Notes: generated by a model not told the origin, from the sequence alone. A stretch of DNA of 22,955 nt from Apostichopus leukothele (GCA_010014835.2 JAAAKB020053753.1:1-22955); one strand, 5' to 3'. Shown: positions 8,135-20,877, numbered from the stretch's first letter. Numbers and translations: made by a program.

Positions 8135-10500
8135 TGTCCTTATATTTACAAGTATGTATATTGATATTTGACATTATTTTATGATTAACAAGTGTTAATG
8201 TTAAGTAAAAAAGTAAAGCAAATTAGTATACATTGTGGTCAGGAGTTCATGCTATATTTTTACCCATGTGCACCATTCTTTTCGAAGTGTGCCATGCATA
8301 ATTCCAGTTTGAGAAGTGGGAGGGCCTCTATGGCTGTCTAGTTTCATCTAAACGTCAGTAAAAGTTTTTTCATTGATTATCTCAATTTGAATTGACACCA
8401 TGAAATAGCATTGGAACCATATTATCTTTTGGTTTTCTGGTGTAAAATGCACAATGGACACATTGGTTGCCAAACAAGTTTGGTAGAGACCCAATTAGAA
8501 TTACATGGACAAAGAAGTGACCTTCAGTTTCTATGAGATTCCTGCAATATGAAAAGCATTTTGGTTATTGATTATATGAGTAGTATCTAAACAAAATTGT
8601 GTCACATGTACACTTTGTAAACATATTGCAAAAAAATGTTGACAATGATAAAGTTCATGGACACATCTTATTAGAAAACTTTAGAAAATGGTGATTTTCC
8701 AGTTGTCAAGTAACTGACTCATTATTTTAATGGAAATGTTGATTATGTAACTTTCCAAGAGCTCGTCTGTTCTCCTCTAGTCTTATGTGTGAGTAAATAA
8801 ACTTTCTGTATAAAATCAAGCTATGAAACTGAAAAATAACCCATTAAGATAACATATTCTCAATTCTGAATGTGATGATCAAGTCACAGTTATCATCGAC
8901 TTAAAACTATTCTCAAAGTATGCTGTTGACTGGACTCCAAGTAAGTAGCTCAAGCTAGCAACTTGACATCTTTTTCTTTTGTGAAGCTCTAAATAGAAAT
9001 TCATATGCCTGTAGCCTGGTAACATTAATGAGTTGTCAAAGTTGCCAAACTTTATCAAGTTTTGTAGCTGGAAACAAAATAACAATATTTTTTGTAAGAC
9101 TTTAGACTTCATTGTTTTAAATTTGCAAATTTACCGTGTATCAATTGTTTAATAGCAATGTTCTCTCCCTATGCCCAAAAGTATATATATATATACCTTT
9201 CTGATTGAAAGTGAAAATCAGGAGTAAATACATTCAATAATTATTTATTCTTTTTGTGGAAATATTTGTTGTGAAACATTTGTATAAATGATATTGAGAT
9301 ACACTAACCATGCCATGTCTTATAAAGACACTCTACTTATGACTTACAACATGATTGATGTAGTGACTGTATGTTGGCTCTGGAGCCAAGTGTCTGGCTC
9401 CTCTTATTTCCTTCCTTTATTTATGTTTTTTTTCTTTTTTATCCTGTATTTATACAAGATTCTGGTAGTCTGTATCTAATTGGTTGTAATTGATGTGTCG
9501 TAGTTGGTTTGTGACAAACACACATGAGACTTGCTTCTTACTTGAGCTGATTATTATTTTGCTTGTGATTGATTAGCAATCATGATTTCCAAGTATTTGC
9601 TTCATGGATATGGTGAAATTTCATAGGTTTTGGGATGGTTTTCTGAAAAGTTCTTGCTGTGCCCACTTTTATCTGTCGTTTGCTCAGGTCCTGAATGTTT
9701 ATTCCTAATTTCACACATATATATCTTTTTTATAAAGAACATGAAGTTCCAATCTATATACATTACTGATTGCCTACCTTATTATTGCAGTACTATCAAT
9801 GAAAGATGGACAGACTGATCAAACTCAGTCATACAATTGTAACTGTTCTATACTCTGTACAAATTTCCACCATGTTCTTAAATATTTAGAAAACCTTGAT
9901 TGTTGTTTGCCAGAAAAATCACAACGTTACTTCATTTTGTTATGTCCACTGTACATTAACATGTTGTGAATTTACCAAAAATATGTGACAAGAGACTCAA
10001 TTCTACTGAATAATCAAATTAAATTTATTTGGCAAGCATACTGTACATTAGAGCAAGTTGGATGTGTATTGCTTTGTGGATATTCAACAATATGCAGTAT
10101 AGAATAGTACACCTTCACCACACATTGTGAAACCACTTTGCATTACAGTATGTGGAGCATTTCTAGCACCGATTTGCTGTCTTTAGAGGTGGGGTGAAGT
10201 TGCATCATGCATGTGGTAGATATCATGACCGATACTTGTTTTACTCCATATAATTACCAAATTAAAGTTTTGCTCCATATTTCCTTTATTGGTTGCAATT
10301 ACAATTGTGTGGATGCCCGCCCCACAATGTGTCAATGAACCCAACTGTATTTTGTGGAGGTCAAATTAAAAGGGAATTGAAGGCAGCACACAATCATGAT
10401 CCTAATTGTTGATTTAAATATAGGCTTTACAATGAACCACTTCTTGATCCCAAGAACTTATCTAAAATTGAGTATCGACATTTTGTAAGAAGAGAACGGC
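8135..10500. other. Intergenic or intronic stretch, no gene recognised
   Basis: AT-rich sequence with only short, motif-free ORFs (8879-9112 minus, 9288-9479 plus, 9630-9818 plus). A 16-base palindromic TA run, G(TA)7C, lies at 9181-9196. I see no RNA gene, repeat copy or promoter-like CpG cluster. Confidence 0.45.
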
Positions 10501-10504
10501 ACCG

Positions 10505-10581
10505 ATGGCGCTCATTGAGGTTGATTGAACAAACTCACTGGAGATCGCCATAGATATGCAAATACCTGTGACCTGGGTCAC
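10505..10581. promoter_or_regulatory. Cluster of transcription-factor-like motifs
   Basis: Within 77 bp there are: ATGGCG (10505) and CGCCAT (10546) in inverted orientation, both YY1-like cores; an exact POU octamer ATGCAAAT (10556-10563); and an inverted repeat GTGACC-TG-GGTCAC (10568-10581), in which TGACC/GGTCA half-sites are everted. CpG density is higher than in the flanks. Regulatory function is inferred from motifs alone. It lies 108 bases upstream of a weak first-exon candidate. Confidence 0.3.
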
Positions 10582-10688
10582 GGTTGACGTACTATCGGGA
10601 AAACTTGCTTTTACATTCAACATCCAGACAATGTGTATATTTATTCTAGGCTATACTTATACTGTGTAGGTTGTACTGCATATGAAAA

Positions 10689-10835
10689 ATGTACCGCACG
10701 TTACCCAGATCCCATAGTGCCTGGAGGAATGGTAGATCAGGAAGGAGGTCAGTGACCATAGATAGGGTCATTGGGGCCGCAGTGCAAGAATGTTACCAGT
10801 CAATAGGCTACGGTAGATACAGTAGGTGTGTGCAG
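10689..10835 (+). CDS. Weak candidate exon, 49 codons, ending at a CAG|GTAAAG donor
   Basis: An ATG at 10689 (A at -3, T at +4) opens 49 codons that end in phase 0 at 10835, exactly before GTAAAG, which fits a splice donor. The peptide is basic (MYRTLPRSHSAWRNGRSGRR at the start) and I recognise no family. The frame continues only 17 more codons before a stop. It is supported by the donor, the locally raised GC content and the motif cluster just upstream. It could well be chance. Confidence 0.2.
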
Positions 10836-13619
10836 GTAAAGGAGACAGATAATACCCATACCCATACCAGTAAGTTTTGGGGGATATGAATTGGGATATA
10901 AGCCCCTATCCAATTAAGTCATATTATAATTCATCTACATGCAGCACTTTAAAATGTGCCCTGTATTAATATCAAGTATTATGTAATGTATTGTCTGTGA
11001 TTTGTGACAGTGTGAAACTAAATTGCTATTCCCCATGAACTTTTTCATTAACTTGCAATAGGAAGTACATTCAGTGACCATGTGAATGTCCAATTACAAG
11101 ATGTTATTTGTTTTGTGACTTTCTTCTCTTTTCCCCCTTCAACGTTTCTGACATTTACGTTCCATCTTTAATATTGTCCAGTTTCCTCTTTGCACTTAGC
11201 ATTAGTTACAACATATGCCTTTCTTGAGGCCTCTTGGTAAGCTTCTATTTTTGCCAAAATTCTTGCCAGACTAGCCAATCAAATTAACTCTCATCTCTGT
11301 GACGCACACAGAATTCCCGTGTATCTTCCAGGCATAAATATGTATGAAGGGCCAGGAATCCTGTTTTGAATGAAACTACACTGATATTGAAGTCTGTGGT
11401 TTAATACAGCAGCTATATTGCTTGCATGTGTTGTGCTTCTCACACAGAAGAGCAGGCTAACGAATAAATGAACATTAGGGAAACTGCTCATGTACATAGG
11501 CATAGTCTCTGCTGTTGTTAACAGTAGTACTGGTGATATGTCTGTGCTGTGTTGTTATCGCAAAAATGCAGGGAATGGATCAATCAATTTACTAAGTGGA
11601 TTGTATTGCTTGTTCTGAGTGGAAATACTATATTTCTCATGAGGAAATATTGTTAGTTTGGATATCGTGTGCTAGTGCACTATCAACCCTTAGTGAATCT
11701 AAAATACGTAAGTATTTATTACTAAATCATATAGTCACACCTTTATGTTCAAACCGGTATGTTGCAATAATGGCATTCAGTTGGAAATGTACAGTAGGTT
11801 TGGCTGCAGCTTTCCACATAAGTAAACCATTGGTCGTGGAAAGTTTAAAAACCATTACTCTGTAGAAATAGTGAGAGAGATGTTTGATTCATCCATAGCA
11901 GACAGGCACAGGTAGGTCTTGTTATATGTATTTTTGTATCATACTTTCATTTGTGATATGTACTGTATGGAAAGTTCCACTGCCATTCATTCTGTGTATT
12001 TCATGTTAATGTAGTTTTCAACATGTCCTTGCCTTTGTCTTTCTCATCTGTCTCTCTTTCCTTCCATTTTCTGTTTCCTGTTTCCCCCTTCCATTCAAAT
12101 CGTGATGACCAGTGATAAGTACATGAAATTATTAACTTTTTAGACTTAAAAACCAACAGTTTGTATCCTATACTGAAATTTCTCATATGTTCACAGTCAT
12201 TATCTATATACTTCCATTCCTGTTTAGCCTTAACACATGTTCTTTGTCACAGTTGATTCACTGTGCAATCTTTGCTCGCTTTCCTCTTTCTTCCTAACTA
12301 CCATTGTGAGTCAGGACTGTTCATTTGTTTGTGTGACACAACTAGTTTACTGTAACTTTAACCTAAAGGTTCTCCTTATAGAAAATTCAAAATAAAAGGG
12401 AATACATCATGATACTTTTATTCATTCTTAAAAAATAAAATAGTGTGTAAACACTAAGTATGATGCAGGATACACTACTGCACTATAGAAGTACATTAAT
12501 ACTGTGTGCAACTATTGTATATGCACTGTATAAAACTGTTAATGCTGACACAAAGGGTAAAAAGTAATGGCATGTAAGTAGCAAAGGGAATCTCTAAGTT
12601 AAACTGGAACTGAATTGAATATTCTCTGGAATTCAGCACTAATCAGTAAGCAAGGAAATGTGGGACCTTAAAAAAACCCACTTAAAACCAGTTGGTTTTG
12701 CATTAACATTATGTTTCATTTCTTTAACACATCAAGTTTTGTGTCTGGTTCCTTACTCTGTATCAATCATATCAAGCTCAATATATAACTATCCTTTTCA
12801 TTGTCCATTATTTTGTGCAAGAAAGTTTTGTTAGGATGGCCAGACATCTTGGATTAGATTATAAGGCATTCTTTTAATTTAGTGCACTGTCCTCCATTCG
12901 GCATGACTCCTCGTCTATAAGCATGTATATATCTGGCATTTCTTATTAAAGAAAGGATTTGTGTTCCATAAATACTGCACTGGCTTCATTAAAATATAAA
13001 GGTACATCTACCACTGTTCAAACAAGTACAATTTCATTACAATTAGTATGATCTTGTCCAGCTTACAATTTTTGGTATTAATACCATGAAATATGTCAAC
13101 TGCAAAGATCAGGCAAGCTTTAAAATGGTTTCTTAATTAGTACCCATGATTATTGTCATGTCATCTCCTCAAGTCGTAGCTGTGTTCTCCATTTTGATGT
13201 CATGTCAATGGTTCCCCTATTTAATTGTAAAAGTGTTTCTAAAGTTAGTTTTGCAATATTGGTACCACATTATAGTAGGGAATGTACCAAGTTCAGAAAT
13301 GATATGTTCACTGCTGGGCTCTTGGCTATAGTGTGTTGTTAGGTTTTCTTGGTTGTTTGGAACCTCATTGAGTCTCTAGGTTAAGTAATTGGTTCGCAAG
13401 TTTGTTTTGAGGCTGTTTCCTGGTCTAGATTCCCTTTGTTTATAGGTTTTTAATAAAGTCTTCTTTTATTTATCTCTTAAAACTAATATTTGAAATGTAA
13501 ATTCCCCATATCTGATATGTTGTCGTGATTGAACTCATTCCTTTCGTAAGGAAGCTTGAAATTTAGTCAAAGATGGAAATCAGTTCATGTCGTGACTGAA
13601 GAAAAATTATATTGTGAAA
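10836..13619. other. Intergenic or intronic stretch, no gene recognised
   Basis: Bases 10855-10867 contain the short repeat ACCCATACCCATACC. ORFs at 11291-11503 (minus), 11596-11865 (plus), 12001-12186 (minus) and 13146-13331 (plus) lack domains or splice context. The TTTCC-rich block at 12034-12092 is simple pyrimidine-rich sequence. Nothing here supports a gene. Confidence 0.45.
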
Positions 13620-13745
13620 GGTTAAGGTACCTGGATTTGAACAATGGAAAATACAATGGGGTCCTCGGTATGAATGTGAAACATACCTGTGTGGGTGTGT
13701 GGTTGTGTGTACGCATTTATGTTGGTGTGTGTGTTCTAATTTTAC
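13620..13745. repeat. Well-preserved copy of the GGATTTGAACAATGG repeat end
   Basis: Bases 13620-13677 match 1-58 with only a few substitutions, including all of TGGATTTGAACAATGGAAAA and GGGGTCCTCGGT. A GT-rich run follows (13690-13735), as in the first copy, after which similarity fades. The high identity suggests these two copies are the youngest members of the family in this window. Confidence 0.8.
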
Positions 13746-14340
13746 AATTTAATGTTGTTTGAATGTGAATTATCTGTTCCATACTTACACAATGTTAATT
13801 CAGGTTAATGTTTAATGTTAAGTTCATTTCTACTTACTGGGATTTTTTCATAAATATTGATTTCCTTTCCTCCACACTTACCTTTCTCTTAACGATGATA
13901 TCATCATTTTCCGATGTGTCTAGAGTCATTTGGCAACATTTTACCTTGTGATGAATAGTAGAACTTGTGTCTCCAGTTCAATAATTGAATATATTTATAT
14001 GTAAACTTAAATGTAAAGTTTTGGAAAGTGAAATGTTACCAGCTAGCACATCTGTACTAATGTTGTAGGCCTTCTATTTGTTGGACTATTCACGTTAGTT
14101 AAAAAAATAAATTATTCTAATTAAAAGTACTAGTATAATCAGTCAAATTTAGGTTATGAAACATCTATTGTGAGCTCACAAAACTTGGTGGTTTTGAGGG
14201 CTTCGCATAGTAATTTAACAGAAATATGGTGAGAGCATCAGTACTATGTTTCTTAAATATCATGTACATGAACTTTCTGCATAAAATAACCTCAAGATAG
14301 CACATTTAATACCACCCTTGCTCATAACAGATTGCTTTGA

Positions 14341-14391
14341 GTGGGGGAGGGGACAGGAGGAAAGAAAGGATGGTGAGGGGTCAAGGAGGAT
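14341..14391 (+). repeat. G-rich purine tract with quadruplex-like G runs
   Basis: Runs of five, four and four Gs are interspersed with many GG pairs (GTGGGGGAGGGGACAGGAGG at the start, GGTGAGGGG later) on one strand in otherwise AT-rich DNA. Two-tier or mixed G-quadruplex folding is possible. No gene context explains it. Confidence 0.5.
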
Positions 14392-16066
14392 GAAATACAT
14401 TTATCCTGACTGAAACTTACACTATCATGTTCAGGATTATACTATCTTAGTAAGATGACCATACAAGATTAGGAACTAGTTGACCATGGACAGTCAGTCT
14501 CATTAGCAACATGACAATTGATAATCTGACAAGTTATATTCGCTTGCACATGATGACCATGTACATACACTCTCAACGTAGATACTTAGCAATAGTATCA
14601 ATTCACTGAAATCTGGCATGAATTAGTTTGACATGAGCATCATTGTATAAACAGTATTAAGAGCATCCTGAACATCATTTTTCATGTCCCAAATAAGACC
14701 ATGCAAATTTCAAGTATACTTTCCTGTGATAACATTGCAAGCTACCTGCTTGGTTTACAGAATATTTACCACCAAACATTGTAGGAAAGGTCAATCTTAT
14801 CCACTTTAACCTGCATTTTACTGCCACTCAAAGCATGTTTTTATTCAGAGACATTGTTTTATCTAATACAATCAATATCTGGAAATAAGTGAATAAGTCA
14901 GGATCTCAATAAAATACTTTTTGAGAAATATAGCAATTGTTAACATGACAAAGTTAGGATGACAGTATCACAGGACAGAACTGTACTAACTGTACTAGTC
15001 ATTGTTCCTTACCCATTACCTTTAAACAGTCCCTAATTGTGCTTGATTTTATAATAGAAATACACATATTCATTTGTGAACCTGCTGTGGTGCTAAAGTC
15101 TAATGATGCCTGAAGAACTCCCAGCTGTGGTCACATTTTTGGGTGAAGTATCCTGCATTCCATTGCCTTTCTCTTGATTGGTTAATCAATTCAGTGACCT
15201 GCTGAAACTTGAAGACCACTAAAAGAGCCATTTGGGGCCTGCTTGCAATTTAGTACTTCACTTGAGTGGTTTGTACATGCATATTGATGAGAAAAGTAAA
15301 TTGGCAAAATGAGAAAAGCGTAATCCTAAACATGATATTTTTAACTATTGGTTGTAAAGTTAGATGAAGGATGCTGAATATTGTGACCATGTGGGACTCT
15401 TAATATCTCACAATTGTTTGCCAGTTTCCTTTATGGGACTGTAATTAACAGCATATATTTGACTGGTCATGTAAGGCTATTTCCGTAATTGTACTGTATC
15501 CGAGTCAATTTATCTTCTAATTGAAGCCAAAAAGATATACTGTAAACAAGGTAGTCTTGAATGTTATGAGTCAGATCAAGAGTACACAACTTAATACTAG
15601 TCAGGTATCTATTATTAGTTGTTTTAAATTCAACTCAGGGGCCTTATAGTAATTAGTGACTACATAATAGGACATGATGTGTACAGCAATTCTGAAATCC
15701 TTATTGCTACCTAATTGTTTACTTTGCAAAAGAGAAATCTTCCCTGATTATGAGTGGAAAAGGATTGTGCATTTCATCAGAGCCCCTCTGTATAAATGCC
15801 ACTGTAAATTGGTTTGGCCTGGCCTCTTCACAAGTTGTTTTACAAACTGGTCGCATGACTTGTCTTTCTGCTTGTGTACATTCCATCATTTTGTGATCAA
15901 TGATGATGACGACAATGAGGACTCTGCTAAAATCAGGCTCTGTATAAATTATTGTCTGAATTAGCCAGACACTTGCACGTCGTCCGCCTGGGGATAAGAG
16001 CTAAGATGATGCAAAACAGGCAAATATATTCAGCTGTGGACCCCAGGTTGCAGTGAAGTTCTCCAG

Positions 16067-16096
16067 CCAATCAGAACCACATGACAAACTGATTGG
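16067..16096. promoter_or_regulatory. Inverted pair of CCAATCAG boxes
   Basis: CCAATCAG at 16067-16074 and its exact reverse complement CTGATTGG at 16089-16096 are 14 bases apart. Each is a full match to an NF-Y binding core. The surroundings (15965-16100) have slightly higher GC. No exon is recognisable close by, so a promoter role is only a possibility. Confidence 0.25.
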
Positions 16097-18595
16097 ATCA
16101 GAGATTCTTTCCTTTATGCAGTCCTGCATAGTCTCTATCTGTAGTCATTAGAACCTTTGCATCTTGAAGGTTTTTATCTGTCAAGTTTGAGGACACCTGG
16201 GGAATATGCAAGAGGCCAGCTGAATTTGTGTTAGATCAATGAACTAAACAATATACTGGATCAAATATATGGTACTACTTCTCTTGATCTCAAGTAGTAG
16301 AAAGAAACAACCCTTCAAGAATAAAGATCACTTGATCTTTGTGACATATTTATCCCAGCAAACAAAATGAAAGCTTTCTGTTTTACATCGGTGGAAAGAG
16401 ATAGAACCTAACTCCACTGAATATTCCAGATGCCTGTAAGACCAAAATGGATTCACATATAATTGATATTTTTTAGCTAACTGACGAAATTGAAATAGTA
16501 GTTAATGTTGAAGTGATTTTAGTTTTCTTCCATTTTTGTAAAGATGCTTCAAAATGGTTACATCTTTAAAGTTGAGTTGCTGTTTAATGCACACCTTGGC
16601 AGCCTTGGTTAATCTAGACACATGTACACCGGGTAGCGATGTCAGACAAGGGCTACTAATATTAACTTCCAATATATATGTTGTGTCAGTATGGTCTCTT
16701 GGTGTATGTTACACACAAAAACAGAAGTATTACAAAACTGCAAATTTGTAATTCCTTTTGTTATGCCTCTGTTTATTTGTTTCTTGTAGAAGTTGCACAG
16801 TATTGATTTCTTCTGACACTAATGCAACACAATACTGTATGCATAATGAGACCTCTGCTAAGCACAGAAGTTGTTGCAGGAATCCATGCAAACTATGAAA
16901 CAATTTGCAAATTATAAATTCTAACAGAATGATCTAGAAACAAACTTCTTATGCAATAGGGTTGTTAATTCGGGTATACATCTCCAACTCAACTTAAGTT
17001 ATGTAACAATGAGTACTTCTAATATACACAGATAAGTCTATATAGACAGACAGTGTATTAAAGGTAGGAAGAACTAAAAGGAAGCCACAATATAAGTGAG
17101 CTGGATTGCATGGATGCACTCATAACTAATAAACACACAAATAGAAAATAAAAACAGAAACAGAGGATGGAAACATAGAAGCTAATAAGAAAATGAAAAT
17201 AGAGCAACAAGAAATATGGAATGTAATGGTTTAAAGGTTCAATTTAAAGCTTGTGTTGCTTCTGATAGCAAATATTCATAATGCAAAGGATCTCATATAA
17301 AATAAGTTTGGAAAGCTCAGTCGAAAGCAATACTTGTATCCTCAGGTCAATTCAAATTTATTGTAGTCAAGTTTCCTTGACTCTTAGACTTAAAGGGGAT
17401 GCAAACCCAACCATTATATTTGGTTTTGATATAACAGAGATATTTGTGATGAATAAATCCCCAAACAGTTAAGAAAAATCTTGTTCGGTTTGGGAGGAAT
17501 CATTGTTGAAAAATTATGTCTGAGAGCTGTCATTTTGTAAATCTGTGGTGTCATAGTGTCATTGGGATATGAGACCTTTAATATTTACTTTGATTTTCTT
17601 TTGATATTTTCAAGTTAGAATGTTGACAGGGTCGACATCATAGCTGATAGTCAACTCTTTATTTTGTAGTCGATTAATCGCATAGCTCTTCTCGTGATTA
17701 CTCGGTTACAGTCATCACTGTCATATTTACATTGTAGAAATACAGTCAATCTTTCTCCATGGTTCACTGTCTTTATATTTGTTCTTGCGTGTCTTAACGT
17801 GTGGTGTATAAATCATGTTAAAACATCTACCAAACAAAAAATGTGAACAACTTTTAATCTACAACTGATTTCTTAAAATCCTTCATAGTAAATAAAAAAC
17901 TTTCGAATGAATCTACGAAGCTACTGTGTAACTACTATCACTTATAAAAGCAAACGTGCAAACAAAATAGATTTAACACCGTGTAGCACTGTGATGTTTA
18001 GTATACAAGAGTTTGCTGTAGAAGGACGTTCAAAGTTCTAAGCTAGGCTCTATCCTAGCGAGATGGCAGGCACATATTTTGCACATTGAAATTAAATTAC
18101 ATCGCAATCGACACACTCTATCAGACAGCTGATAAATTTATGTGAACCAGGCCAGTAATGAAGTAATTGTAAACATGTTTGAAGAAATGACAAATACTTT
18201 GGCAATCGTAAAAGATTAATAACTTACGAATTTGCGATTATGCGAAATGATTAAACATTGCTAGGACTGCATGTTGCAATGTAGAACAAGCATGTTACTG
18301 ACAAGCAAATGCATGAAGCTATAACCTAGAGCAGGTTCTTGCCGATTTTTTACACAGCACAGTGCTAGTGTAGAATTTTGAGAATCTGTATACTTTTGCA
18401 CAAAAAGAGGAATTTTGTATTGCTCAAAGTTAATCCAAATTTTAATTGTGACTTTCATATATCCTGATATCCTGAAATCTAATGTGGCCTTTCTGTGTTT
18501 CTTCTCTACCTCTTATTGTGTTACTTTACTGACATTTGCTTTGAATTTCTCAAGATAGTAAGCAGGCCTCGACAAATATTATTAAAAGTACTCAC

Positions 18596-18651
18596 CATTT
18601 GGCGACTGTGACTAAAAATCTACTCGCAAAATCGCAAACTTCACTCGCCAT
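18596..18651 (-). CDS. Weak candidate mini first exon with perfect GTGAGT donor
   Basis: On the minus strand, ATGGCGAGTGAAG starts 18 codons (MASEVCDFASRFLVTVAK) plus two bases and then meets GTGAGT, an ideal splice donor, at 18595-18590. The same 56 bases contain repeated GCGAGT/GCGAT/GTGAGT strings, so it may be a small dispersed repeat rather than coding DNA. I do not recognise the peptide. Confidence 0.15.
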
Positions 18652-20057
18652 ATATGATTGCTATTCAAGTCTCCATAGTACAGATCTACAAAATCAATAC
18701 TTTTATGAACAAAGGTTAGGCACTTGCTGCTACATAATTGCACATTTGAAAAGTATGTTTCTGTGCAGTATGAAATGAACAAAGTAAAACATGTCGCAGA
18801 ATCATAAATAAGCAGCTAGGCAAACAGTTGTGTCTCAAACAATTAAAAATAAAACATCGGCAAAAATACCTACGAAGGTAGCTTGGCTTCTGTAACATTA
18901 GGGCTCCTCTACTTATTAGGCATATACTACACAGTAGCTAGGTGCTCCTAAGCCTATACAGCGCCTCACTGCAACTTTGAGCCGCTTCTTTACTAATTTT
19001 TTCCTAATTATTTATCTTGTCTTTTAGCTGCAGATTGGTGCACGAAATATATCGCTATTGCTCCATTACACTGCCTAAATCAAAGCGATCTTTTACCCAA
19101 TAAATTCTAAGGTTGAAGGAGTATATCTTGCACTTGGTGTTGAGTGAAATCTTGCAAAAAATCATGGCAGTGATAACAGCAAACTTATCTCAAAACTCAA
19201 AAACAATTGTTGTATGTTTTGCGATTTATTCTTTTATTTTTTACAGTCTTGTTCAAAGCCAAGGCCCTATCATACGACTTTACAATTTAACCCTGGTTTC
19301 TTTGTGCGTGAGTCTTCAACGCCTTTAAGTGTATTGGTATTCTGACACAAAACATTTTTTTCTTCACGTTTTTGTGTTAACGAATCTAATATTATTCTAC
19401 CGTTGTTAGTGTATGGCGGCACAGTGAAGCCTAACCAACTCGGCAGTTCCATGCTTTGTCATCAAAAATGTTTTTTAGATGGGGAAGTCCACATGTATAT
19501 TGTTAGTAGTCTATTTGGGCCGCTAGTACTCTACTGTGTAGGGGTTGCCTGTGCATAACCAAGCCGTCATGATATCGATGTTCAATGAACTCTTTTATCT
19601 GTATCGTTTGTACACTGTGCTGTGGGTATTGACCGCAGCTGTATGTACTGACTGTACACTAGTGTCTAATTACTGAAGGTAGCAAGCTGTGTGCATATTT
19701 TCTGGGATCGATGATGGTGTCTCACACTTCTGTGACACCTCATTCGAAACTAGGTCAGGTTACCGGCATTAGACGTTTCTCTTTGCGCGAGTCTTCACAC
19801 CCTTTATAACTACCTGTACTCTTAGTCTTATGACATTTAAAGATGCTGGCATGTTGCTTTCATGAGTAAAACTAATAGTATGCACATAGGTATTTATACA
19901 GTTAAAACAGTTCTGATTGTTTTGGTTATTATGTAATTAATTTATTAAATCAACAGAGATCAATGTGAAAAAACCTTATCAATTATCATTATGTAATAGC
20001 ACTAAAAGTAAAGCTTGGTGGTATAGCATATATGGCCTAGTAGGTTTGTCCACTGTT
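18652..20057. other. Intergenic or intronic stretch, no gene recognised
   Basis: ORFs at 18716-18898 (minus), 19113-19328 (plus) and 19270-19452 (minus) have no domains. A 31-base segment at 19297-19327 recurs at 19776-19806 with 25 matches (shared core GAGTCTTCA, then CCTTTA). Nothing else is recognisable. Confidence 0.45.
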
Positions 20058-20196
20058 CGGATTTTCCAACTCATTACCATTTTAAATATATACATATATT
20101 CGATCGTCCGAGATGACCAAAAATCACATCAGACAACCTAATACCCTGCTTATTTGCCGTAGTGCTCAAAACTTTAAAAAAAATTTGGAAAATCCG
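20058..20196. repeat. Inverted repeat, 12-bp perfect arms, 139 bp overall
   Basis: CGGATTTTCCAA (20058-20069) and TTGGAAAATCCG (20185-20196) are exact reverse complements. The 115 bases between them are non-coding and include CGATCGTCCGAGATGACC. Arms of this length over such a short span fit a very small MITE-like element or a hairpin-forming transcript. No target-site duplication is evident. Confidence 0.5.
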
Positions 20197-20877
20197 TATT
20201 CGTTAAAATAAAATCCGCCCAAAAAAGTTATGGTAGCTTGTTGGTATCGCCCTCTATTCATATTAGAAACAAAGTAAGAAATAAATCACATTTTGGTATG
20301 TTCCGTAAAGAGGGGAAAACCCTAAACTTTAGCTGTATGTGCATACTGCACATATATGTACAGTATCATATACTTCGTACACTACAGAGTACAGACCACT
20401 GATCTCAGTGGTACATACCCTGGTGGCCATGATCACGCTTGCTTTCTTCCTCACGGCCGCACGCACCTATGACAAGCTAGCTGGAGTACAATGTGTATGC
20501 AGTAATAATGCATGATGTGGGCATACATCATGCTCATTTATGTTGCTGCAATGTAGATGCTGAATACCCTGGGCTTACCCTCTGTCTCTGGAAATGATTG
20601 GAAACGATTACAGAAATCATTTTCACTACCAGAGAATTCCAGCAACACAACATGATTAATCATGAACAGTGTCATACACCACATACAATTTCTATAACTC
20701 TACACTACAGTCCTATCCAAGATTTGTTAATTTCCGTAAGACTAGACACTGAGAGTAGGACTTCAACCTAAGGCTGATAGACTAGGCCTGGGTAGCCTAC
20801 TAGTATTTTAGTATTACTAATGTAAGGCTTTGAGCCCTGATATACCTATATATCTGTATATATCAATATATATATAT
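20197..20877. other. Non-coding stretch upstream of the zinc-finger exon
   Basis: No gene-like ORF. It ends in a TA-rich simple repeat (about 20839-20880) whose GATATACCTATATAT and ATATATATATAGGTC ends can pair with each other. If the zinc-finger gene has an upstream exon nearby, it is not evident here. Confidence 0.4.

Larger units (their letters stand above)
13746..18595. other. Long gene-poor stretch
   Basis: No domain-bearing ORF is present; the longest (15674-15964, plus, 96 codons) has scattered Cys and Trp and a short DDDDNED run but no recognisable family. Local features are a G-rich purine tract (14341-14391), an inverted CCAAT pair (16067-16096) and A-rich low-complexity sequence (17130-17215). 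The rest is AT-rich and looks intergenic or intronic. Confidence 0.45.

Noticed and set aside
11596-11865. 89-codon ORF on the plus strand
   Set aside because: No recognisable motif, and low-complexity AT-driven composition; this length is expected by chance in a window of this size.
15674-15964. 96-codon ORF with many Cys residues and a DDDDNED run
   Set aside because: Cys spacing fits no domain, no splice sites bound it, and composition equals that of the surrounding AT-rich DNA.
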